A stretch of DNA of 64,000 nt from Kitasatospora sp. MAP5-34. GTDB taxonomy: Bacteria > Actinomycetota > Actinomycetes > Streptomycetales > Streptomycetaceae. The stretch's first letter is position 1. Each line of letters opens with the position of its first letter. Both the position numbers and the translations under genes were made by a program. Below the pieces are notes generated by a model. It was not told the DNA's origin, ran no database searches, and worked only from the letters and a program-made list of their open reading frames with translations. Below, in pieces: positions 53,419-60,350 of this stretch. The stretch is from contig NZ_JARXZC010000019.1 in NCBI RefSeq assembly GCF_029894335.1, positions 62,001 through 126,000 of the forward strand, given 5' to 3'.

Positions 53419-55590
53419 TTGGGACTGGACGCACTGAGAGCCGCCGACCCCGAGGCCGTCGGGCAGTACCAGCTGCTCGCCCGGCTTGGTTCGGGAGGTA
53501 TGGGGGTGGTGTACCTGGCCCGTTCGCCGGGCGGGCGGCGGGCCGCAGTGAAGGTGGTGCGGCCGGAGCACGCCGAGCACCCCGAGTTCCGTTCCCGCTT
53601 CCGGCGCGAGGTGGCGGCCGCCCGGGCGGTCGACAGCCCGTACGCGGTGGCGGTGCTGGCCGCCGACACCGAGGCGGACCTGCCGTGGCTGGCCACCGGG
53701 TACGTGCTCGGGCCCTCGCTCGCGGAGGCCGTCGCCGAGCACGGCCCGCTGCCCGTCGGCTCGGTACGGGCGCTGGGTGCGGGCCTGGCCGAGGCGCTGG
53801 CCGCGATCCACGCCGCCGGGCTGATCCACCGTGACCTCAAGCCCAGCAACGTGCTGCTGGCCCCGGACGGGCCCCGGGTCATCGACTTCGGCATCTCGCT
53901 CGCCGTCGACGGCATGGCCCTGACCCAGGTCGGCATGCTGGTCGGCACGCCCGGCTTCATGTGCCCGGAGCAGGCGGCCGGCCGTCGGACGGGCCCGCCG
54001 GGCGACCTCTTCTCGTTGGGCTCGGTGCTGGTGTACGCCGCGACCGGGGCGGGCCCGTACAGCGAGGACGGCGGCACGCTGGCGATGATCCACCGGGTGG
54101 CGAACGAGCGCCCCGACCTCGGCCGGCTGCCCGAGGGGCTGACCACCATCGTCCGGGCGTTGCTGGCGAAGAACCCCGAGCTCAGGCCGACCACCCGGGA
54201 CCTGGTCGAGATCCTGGCACCCGAGGGCACCTCGGAGGCGTTCGCAGGCGACTGGCTGCCAGGCCGGGTCTCGGCCGCGCTGGCCCGGCACGCGGGTCGG
54301 GTGGTCGAGTTGGAGACACCGCTGCGCGAGCCGTCCCCGGACCCGACCCCCACCCCGCCCGCGCAGCCGCCCGTGCCAACGCCCGTGCCAACGCCCGTGC
54401 AGGCGGCCGAGCCGGTGCCCGGGCGGGCGCCGGTCCGGCTGTCCCGGCGCGCCCTGTTCGCGGCCGGGGGCGTCGCCGCCCTGGCGGTCGGCGGGTCGGC
54501 CCTGGCGCTCGCCCGGCCCAGGCTGCGCCGGGCCGCGCCGCCACCCCAGGACTTCGGCGGGCCGACGCCCGACGTGCTCTGGCGCTACCACTCCAGGACG
54601 GGCCAACTTGCCGTCGCGTACGCGGCCTTGGACAAGTTGACGATCTGCGCCGTGGGTAACGCGCTGGTTGCGGTGGACGTGGTCGGCGGCGCCGAGCTGT
54701 GGTCGCAGTACGGAGTCCAGGCGGACGCCGTGGTGGTGCACAACCGGACGGCGTTCGTACTCGGCGGCAGTGCCCTGCGCGCCTACTCCACCGGCGACGG
54801 TACGCCCAACTGGGCGTTCACCGGCTGGGATTCGAGCGGCGGCCGGCTGGTGCCGGAGGCGCTGCTGTGCGCCGACGACCGCGCGGTCTACGCGGGCGGG
54901 CGGATCCCGGGCACCGGTACCGGCACCGCCCGGGAGTACGGCTGGTTCGCCGTCTCGATCGCCACCCAGCAGCAGCTCTGGCTCGACTCGGAACTCCGCC
55001 CCGATCGCGCCTTCGACTTTGTCGGCCGGAGTCAGAGCGGCGCCCTGCTCTTCGCGGACAACCTCGGCTACCTCGACTTCGTCGACCCGAAGGACGGCAG
55101 CCACCTCTGGTCCGACTACACCAAGAACGACCGGGTGGGTTGGGTGGTGGCCGACACCGACCAGCTCTATCTCCCGCTCGGGGAACAGGGCTTGCAGGCG
55201 CTGCGCAGCTTCGACGGTGCGCAGCAGTGGGAACACCGCGACCCGATGGACCAGGCCGGGCCCTACACCCCGGTGGCCGTCGCCGCCGGGATCCTCTACA
55301 CCAGCCCCAGCCGCCCCGAGGTGCGCGCCCTGAGCGCGCAGGACGGGACGCACCTCTGGAGCTGCGCGCTGCCGGGCCCGCCGACCGGCGTCACGCCGCT
55401 GCTGGTCAACGACACCCTCTTCGTGCCCGGTTGGGACGCCCACCTCTACGCGGTCGACATCCAGCAGCGGAGGATCCGCTGGACCTTCCGCTCCACCCCG
55501 CTCACCGGCGCCGACTGGCAGTTGAGCACGGACGGCGAGCGGCTGTTCGCCCAGTACGGGACGGATCTGTACGCGCTGCCGCCCGAGTGA
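53419..55590 (+). CDS. Ser/Thr protein kinase with C-terminal PQQ-type beta-propeller
   Basis: 723 residues; the TTG has GGGGAG 7 nt upstream. The kinase domain (about 15-275) is complete: LGSGGMGVVYLA, AAVKVV, HRDLKPSNVLL, VIDFGIS, VGTPGFMCPEQ. A Pro-rich linker leads to RLSRRALFAAGGVAALAVGG, a membrane helix with a twin-arginine-like start, and the rest is a PQQ-like propeller (VAVDVVGGAELWSQ, WLDSELRPDRAF). The propeller should be outside and sense an unknown ligand; the kinase acts on cytoplasmic targets. Confidence 0.93.
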   Translation: MGLDALRAADPEAVGQYQLLARLGSGGMGVVYLARSPGGRRAAVKVVRPEHAEHPEFRSRFRREVAAARAVDSPYAVAVLAADTEADLPWLATGYVLGPSLAEAVAEHGPLPVGSVRALGAGLAEALAAIHAAGLIHRDLKPSNVLLAPDGPRVIDFGISLAVDGMALTQVGMLVGTPGFMCPEQAAGRRTGPPGDLFSLGSVLVYAATGAGPYSEDGGTLAMIHRVANERPDLGRLPEGLTTIVRALLAKNPELRPTTRDLVEILAPEGTSEAFAGDWLPGRVSAALARHAGRVVELETPLREPSPDPTPTPPAQPPVPTPVPTPVQAAEPVPGRAPVRLSRRALFAAGGVAALAVGGSALALARPRLRRAAPPPQDFGGPTPDVLWRYHSRTGQLAVAYAALDKLTICAVGNALVAVDVVGGAELWSQYGVQADAVVVHNRTAFVLGGSALRAYSTGDGTPNWAFTGWDSSGGRLVPEALLCADDRAVYAGGRIPGTGTGTAREYGWFAVSIATQQQLWLDSELRPDRAFDFVGRSQSGALLFADNLGYLDFVDPKDGSHLWSDYTKNDRVGWVVADTDQLYLPLGEQGLQALRSFDGAQQWEHRDPMDQAGPYTPVAVAAGILYTSPSRPEVRALSAQDGTHLWSCALPGPPTGVTPLLVNDTLFVPGWDAHLYAVDIQQRRIRWTFRSTPLTGADWQLSTDGERLFAQYGTDLYALPPE

Positions 55591-55650
55591 GGCGCGGGCG
55601 CGGGCGCAGCGCGGACAGATCCGTCGGGCGCCGGTCAGGTTGGTCGCCGG

Positions 55651-57273
55651 TCAGCTCGGGGCGCCGAAGTCCTGGGTCCACCACGGGCCGCCGGTGCCCT
55701 CGTGGACCCCGACACCGAGTTCGGTGAAGGCGCAGTTGAGGATGTTCGCCCGGTGGCCCGGGCTGTGCATCCAGGCGTCCATGACGGCCGCCGCGTCGCT
55801 CTGCCCCTGCGCGATGTTCTCGCCCCAGGTGCTCCAGTGGTAGCCGGCTGCCTCGATCCGGGCCTGCGGGCCCTGGCCGTCGGGGTTGGTGTGGTCGAAG
55901 AAGTGTCGGGCCGCCATGTCGTCGGACTGGCCCTGGGCGGCCGCCTGGAGCTGGGAGTTGGCCCGTACCGGTCCGCAACCTGCTTGTGACCTCTGGTTGT
56001 TGACCAGATCGAGGACTTGCTGCACTACGCCGACGGCGGCCGCCGGGCCGGGCACCGGTACCGAGGTGGTCGCCGGTGCCGAACTGGGGCTCTGGGTCCG
56101 GGTCCTGGCGGTCGGGGAGGCCGACGGCCGGGCCGGGCTCGGGGTCGCCGGGGCGGACGAGGGTGCGGCGGGCGGCGTGGAGGTCGTGGCGACCGGGGCC
56201 GGCGCCGACGGGGAGGCGGGCCGGGGGCTCGCGACCGTGGGCGTGGGCGAGACGGGGGAGAGGACGGCCACCGCGTCCGCCCGGGTGGTCGGCGCGGACG
56301 GTGGCTCCTGCTCGGCCATCACCACGCCGGCGGCCGCTACCGTCAGCACGGCCGTCCCCAGCATCGCCGTCAGCACCCGGTTCCGGGGCCGGGGCCGCCG
56401 ACGCCGTCCGGGCCCGCCCGACCGGGCCCGGTGGCCGCCCGATGCCCGCGAATGCCCGGCGACCCGGGTCGCTGCCTGAGCCGCCTGAGCCGCCTGGGCT
56501 GCGGCGTGCGCACGCGGGAGGGGTACCAGCGCGAGACCGGCGAGCAGGCCCTCGGCGGGGACCAGGTCCTCCCACAGTCGCGAACAGTGCGCGCATTCGC
56601 GGGCGTGCCGGGCTATTCGCTTGCGCCAGAGGGCACCCGGCGTCCCGTCCCAGCTCACCGTCAGCTCGGTCAGCTCCGGGCAGCGCGGTACCGCCGAGAG
56701 GGCCCGGACGACCGCCCGGGCGGTCTCCAGCTGGGTCTTCATCCGCTGCACCCGGACCGCCGCGTGCTGCGGGGCCAGCTCCATCGCCATCGCCAGCTCG
56801 GGCCTGGTCAGCTCGCCCGCCGCCTCCAGCCACCACAGCGCCAGCAGCTCACGGTCGTTCTCGTCCAGCCAGCGGGTCGCCTCCGCCGTCTCGCGGCGCT
56901 GCCCGGACAGGCCGAGCCGCAGGATCGTCAGCCCCACGAAGTCCGAGCCGGGATCCGCCGGTTCGTGGACGTCCGGCTGGGCGGACTGCTGGATCTGCTG
57001 CGCCTGGCGGTCCTGGTGGCGCCGCCGGATCTGGTTCATCGCGATGGCCACCAGCCAGGACCGGAAGCTGGCCGGTTCGCGCAGGCTGGGCAGGTTGTCG
57101 ACGGCGCGGAGCATCGTCTCCTGCACCACGTCATCGGTGTCCGGGTGACCGCCGAGAGCCCGGCCGACGATGTTGTAGACCAGCGGCAGGTGGCCGCCGA
57201 TCAGCTCGTTCGTCGCGTGCTGGTCACCGGTCTGCGCCCGTATCACCGTCGCTGCGCCGCAGTCCCTGTCCAT
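55651..57273 (-). CDS. ECF sigma factor fused to zinc-finger, membrane helix and CAP domain
   Basis: 540 residues. An ECF sigma region 2 (about 20-95: LPLVYNIVGRALGG, DDVVQETMLRAVDNLPSLRE, FRSWLVAIAMNQIRRR) is followed by a weaker region 4 (about 135-195). Then comes a zinc-finger segment of anti-sigma type (His223-x3-Cys227-x2-Cys230, with Cys198 before it), an Ala-rich stretch, a membrane helix (about 300-320), a Pro/Thr/Ser linker to about 410 and a C-terminal CAP/SCP domain (VLDLVNNQRSQAGCGPV, HFFDHTNPDG, WGENIAQG, WMHSPGHRANIL). One polypeptide thus joins sigma factor, anti-sigma-like region and extracellular domain. Tandem repeats lie upstream (57342-57369). Confidence 0.88.
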   Translation of the reverse strand: MDRDCGAATVIRAQTGDQHATNELIGGHLPLVYNIVGRALGGHPDTDDVVQETMLRAVDNLPSLREPASFRSWLVAIAMNQIRRRHQDRQAQQIQQSAQPDVHEPADPGSDFVGLTILRLGLSGQRRETAEATRWLDENDRELLALWWLEAAGELTRPELAMAMELAPQHAAVRVQRMKTQLETARAVVRALSAVPRCPELTELTVSWDGTPGALWRKRIARHARECAHCSRLWEDLVPAEGLLAGLALVPLPRAHAAAQAAQAAQAATRVAGHSRASGGHRARSGGPGRRRRPRPRNRVLTAMLGTAVLTVAAAGVVMAEQEPPSAPTTRADAVAVLSPVSPTPTVASPRPASPSAPAPVATTSTPPAAPSSAPATPSPARPSASPTARTRTQSPSSAPATTSVPVPGPAAAVGVVQQVLDLVNNQRSQAGCGPVRANSQLQAAAQGQSDDMAARHFFDHTNPDGQGPQARIEAAGYHWSTWGENIAQGQSDAAAVMDAWMHSPGHRANILNCAFTELGVGVHEGTGGPWWTQDFGAPS

Positions 57274-57341
57274 GTCGTGGTTCCTTCTCGTCGGCCCGCC
57301 CGTTTCTGCCCTGTCGTGATGGGAGATCCGGCGGTCGGCAG

Positions 57342-57369
57342 CGGATAACAGAAATTCGGATAACAGAAA
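57342..57369. promoter_or_regulatory. Tandem 13-bp repeats upstream of the sigma-CAP gene
   Basis: CGGATAACAGAAA occurs at 57342-57354 and again at 57357-57369, a 15-bp period, 69-96 bp upstream of the sigma-CAP start codon. On the minus strand the unit reads TTTCTGTTATCCG. Probably an autoregulatory or -35/-10-containing site. Confidence 0.5.
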
Positions 57370-57390
57370 ATCTGGCCGGGGTGCGGGGCC

Positions 57391-57945
57391 TCAGGAGGTC
57401 AGTTCGGCGAGCAGGGCCCGCCCCTCGGGCCAGTCGCCGAGGCCGGAGGCGCTGTTGAGATGTCCGAAAGGTCCGATCTCGACGAAGCGGGAGCCCCAGC
57501 TGTCGGCGAAGTGGCGGGACCGGGCGGGGGAGCACCAGGGGTCGTCGCTGCTCGCGACCACTACGCTCGGGAAGGGCAGCGGCCGCAGCGGGACCGGGCG
57601 GAAGTTCACCAGCTCCGGGATGTCGGCGGTGTCGATGTCGGCGGGGGCGACCAGCAGCGCGGCCCGGATGTCTGCGGAGTGGGTCTCGGCGTGGGCGGCG
57701 GCCCAGTGGGCGACGGTGATGCAGCCGAGGCTGTGGGCGAGCAGCACGACCGGGCCTTCGCAGGCGGCGACGGCCTTGTCCAGGGTCGCCACCCAGTCGC
57801 CGAGCAGCGGCTCGTCCCAGTCGGCCTGCTGAACCCGCCGCAGGCGGCCGTCCTGCTGCTCCCACCTGCTCTGCCAGTGCTCGGGGCCGGAGTTCTGGTA
57901 GCCCGGTTGGACCAGGATCGTCAGGTCCGGCGTCGGCTGCGTCAT
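57391..57945 (-). CDS. RBBP9/YdeN-type alpha/beta hydrolase
   Basis: 184 residues; the ATG at 57945 has GGGAGG 6 nt upstream. Features: LTILVQPGYQNSGPEHWQSRW, the nucleophile elbow LLAHSLGC, Asp in VVASSDDPWCS, and His in GPFGHLNSASGLGDWPEG. All three catalytic residues are in the order of the small RBBP9/YdeN serine hydrolases. Cytoplasmic; the substrate is unknown. Confidence 0.9.
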   Translation of the reverse strand: MTQPTPDLTILVQPGYQNSGPEHWQSRWEQQDGRLRRVQQADWDEPLLGDWVATLDKAVAACEGPVVLLAHSLGCITVAHWAAAHAETHSADIRAALLVAPADIDTADIPELVNFRPVPLRPLPFPSVVVASSDDPWCSPARSRHFADSWGSRFVEIGPFGHLNSASGLGDWPEGRALLAELTS

Positions 57946-58064
57946 CGGTGGCCTCCCGTGGGGTGACTCGTACGGAGGACGGGGCACCGTTGGCCGTCCC
58001 TTAGGGCAGGACCCTATCCGGTCCCCGGAACGCCCCGGCGGGAAGGGCCGGAGACGGTACGGAG

Positions 58065-58523
58065 TCAGCCGAGTTCGCCGGCCGCCTGCTTGATGGCCTC
58101 GCGGATCCGGAAGTACGTGCCGCAGCGGCAGACGTTCTGGATCTGGTCGATGTCGGCGTCGGTCGGGGTCGGGGTGCGGCGCAGCAGCGCGACGGCCGCC
58201 ATGATCTGGCCGGGCTGGCAGAACCCGCACTGCGCCACGTCCTGGTCCAGCCAGGCCTGTTGGACGGGGTGCAGTTGGTCGCCGGTGGCCAGGCCCTCGA
58301 TGGTGGTGACCTGCCGGCCGGCGCAGTTCTGCACCGGCACCGTGCAGGGCTGGATCTCCGAGCCGTCCAGGTGGCTGGTGCAGGCGCGGCAGACGCCCAC
58401 GCCGCAGCCGTACTTGGGCCCGGTGACACCGAGCTTGTCGCGCAGCACCCAGAGCAGCGGCATGTCGGCGGGGGCGTCGACGGTGACCGCGCTGCCGTTG
58501 AGGATGAAGTCGTAGCTGGGCAC
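58065..58523 (-). CDS. 2Fe-2S subunit of a xanthine-oxidase-type dehydrogenase
   Basis: 152 residues; the GTG at 58523 has AAGGA upstream. The N-terminal ferredoxin-type cluster is GCGVGVCRACTSHLDG with a later Cys in IQPCTVPV; the C-terminal cluster is QCGFCQPGQIM and NVCRCGTYFRI. This is the small electron-transfer subunit (isoquinoline 1-oxidoreductase alpha/CoxS type). Its large molybdopterin partner, just upstream, is broken, so the protein may be unemployed or serve another partner. Confidence 0.9.
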   Translation of the reverse strand: MPSYDFILNGSAVTVDAPADMPLLWVLRDKLGVTGPKYGCGVGVCRACTSHLDGSEIQPCTVPVQNCAGRQVTTIEGLATGDQLHPVQQAWLDQDVAQCGFCQPGQIMAAVALLRRTPTPTDADIDQIQNVCRCGTYFRIREAIKQAAGELG

Positions 58524-58557
58524 GTGAGGTCCTTCAGAAGTCGATTCAGAAGCTGAT

Positions 58558-58995
58558 TCAGAAGTTGATCGGGAAGCTGCGCGGCGAGGTGCCGGTGGCC
58601 CGGGCGTAGGCGTTGGCGACGGCTGCCGCCGCTGCGGGGACGCCGAGTTCACCCGCGCCGCCCGGGTCGCCGGTCGGCGGCATCAGGTGCACCTCGAAGG
58701 CGGGCGGGCTGTGCCGCTGGCGGGCGTAGTGGAAGTCGGCGTAGCTGCCCTCGCGGACGGCGCCCTGGTCGATGTGCAGGCCGGCCTGCAGAGTGACGGA
58801 GATGCCGTCCATCACCGCTCCCATCAACTGGGCTTCCAGGCCACGGGGGTTGACCGGCAGGCCGACGTCGGCGGCGACCACGGCCTTGGTGACCCGGGGG
58901 TTGGCCGGGTCGGTGGCGTCGAGCTCGACCAGGCAGGCGACGCTGGAGCGGTGCTCCTCGTGGAAGGCGATGCCCTGGGCGTGTCCGGCGGGCAT
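58558..58995 (-). pseudogene. Truncated molybdopterin-binding dehydrogenase subunit
   Basis: The frame encodes only the C-terminal 145 residues or so of a roughly 700-residue molybdopterin subunit: AGHAQGIAFHEEHRSSVA, VVAADVGLPVNPRGLEAQLMGAVMDGIS, YADFHYARQRHSPPAFEVH and GAGELGVPAAAAAVANAYARATG. Similarity continues weakly upstream of the ATG to about 59020 (GQWGRAMPAGH), which shows the start is not genuine. The rest of the gene is missing; a deletion up to the deacetylase gene is likely. Confidence 0.8.
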
Positions 58996-59179
58996 CGCCC
59001 GTCCCCACTGCCCGGCCTGGGGCTGACGGGTTGAGGAGTGGCAGACGTGCTGATGAGTCAGTTTCCTTCGCGGACACCGGGTGGAGCCCGGGAGGGCAGG
59101 GGCACTGGAGCATAAGGAGACCCCCTCACCCGGTCAACATGAGCATGACGCGCGCCCGGAGGGTTCAGCAGGAGGCGGT

Positions 59180-60199
59180 TCACAGGTAGTCGTCCAGCCG
59201 GGCCAGCGTGAGGCCCTGGTCCGCCACGGCGCGCAGGACGCGGCGGAGCATGTCGCACATGGTGCCGCCCTTCCACTGCTCCGGGCCGAGGAAGTGGGTG
59301 AGGATGATGTCGCCCGGGTGGAGCCGCTGGTCGGCATAGCGGTACTCCAGGTGGTCGGGGAAGGCCTCCTCGTTCCAGATCGGCAGGGCGGTGATCCCGC
59401 AGGACCGGGCGGCCCGCAGGGTGGCCTCGGTGAACTCCCCGTACGGCGGCCGGAAGAGCACCGGGCGTGCGCCGAGCTCGCGTTCCAGCTCGTCCTGCTG
59501 GCCGCAGATCTCCCGGCGCTGCTCCGGGTAGCCGAGCCTGCGTAGGTCGGGGTGGTTGAGGGTGTGGTTGTTCACCCGGACGCCCTGGTCGCGCAGCTCA
59601 CGGAAGTAGCCGTAGTCGCTGCGGGCCAGGTAGCCGGAGACGAACGCCGTGAAGGGGATGCCCAGTTCACGCGTCATCCGGCTGAACTCGGCGTCCTTCT
59701 CGGCCCCGTCGTCCACCGTCAGGAAGACCACCTGGTCGCTGGTCGGCACCCGGAACACCAGGGGTGGCAGGTCGCCGTGGACCGAGACGCCGGGCTGGGC
59801 CGTCAGCTCGGGCTTGTCGGCGGGCGGCGCCGGGGGCGGCTCCGGTACGGCGTCCAGGCCCCAGCGCCGCGCGGTCTCCGCCGCCTGACGGATCGCCAGC
59901 GCCTGGCGCGCGGCGGACCTCGGGCCGTTGTCCTCCTGCTCGGCCGTCCGGTCGGGCGGGGAGGGCTGGGCGGGCGGTGCGTGCGCGGCCCGGGGAGCCG
60001 AAGCGGCCGGCGGGGTGGGCGTGGGGGCGGTGGCGGGCGCGGTGCAGCCGGCGGCGGTCAGGGTGAGGCAGGTCCAGGCGGCCAGACGGAGGCGGGCTCG
60101 CGGTGTGACGGCTCGTGATGTGATGGATCGTGAGGTGACAGTTTGTGATGTGACGGTTTGTGAGGTGACGGCTCGAGGTGTGACGCGCAGGAACGGCAT
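59180..60199 (-). CDS. Polysaccharide deacetylase (NodB) lipoprotein
   Basis: The start at 60199 gives 339 residues. After a short repetitive leader come LRLAAWTCLTLTAAGC (lipobox-like, Cys about 50) and a disordered Pro/Ala linker. The NodB domain has the metal site VFLTVDDGAEKD, NNHTLNHPDL (His-x3-His) and RPPYGEF, so it should be an active metal-dependent deacetylase of peptidoglycan or chitin-like polymers. The leader consists of six pentapeptides of the type Val-Thr-Ser-Gln-Thr, coded by 15-bp DNA repeats; the true start could be different. Divergent from the PP2C phosphatase gene. Confidence 0.87.
   Translation of the reverse strand: MPFLRVTPRAVTSQTVTSQTVTSRSITSRAVTPRARLRLAAWTCLTLTAAGCTAPATAPTPTPPAASAPRAAHAPPAQPSPPDRTAEQEDNGPRSAARQALAIRQAAETARRWGLDAVPEPPPAPPADKPELTAQPGVSVHGDLPPLVFRVPTSDQVVFLTVDDGAEKDAEFSRMTRELGIPFTAFVSGYLARSDYGYFRELRDQGVRVNNHTLNHPDLRRLGYPEQRREICGQQDELERELGARPVLFRPPYGEFTEATLRAARSCGITALPIWNEEAFPDHLEYRYADQRLHPGDIILTHFLGPEQWKGGTMCDMLRRVLRAVADQGLTLARLDDYL
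60105..60185. repeat. 15-bp tandem repeats in the deacetylase leader
   Basis: Five 15-bp units starting GTGACG/GTGATG/GTGACA (60105-60119, 60120-60134, 60135-60149, 60150-60164, 60165-60179) and a partial sixth. They encode pentapeptides between the start Met and the lipoprotein signal sequence. Confidence 0.9.
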
Positions 60200-60350
60200 A
60201 TCGGCCGATGATCCCCACGGAAGGGGGCGCGCCAACCGGCGAACGCCCCGACGTGCACCGAACGGGCCAGTGCCCGGATCCGCCCGGCTGGTCACGCGGT
60301 GTGACCGTCCCCCGGTTGACACCCCTCCGGGGCGGGCGTACAGAGAAGAG

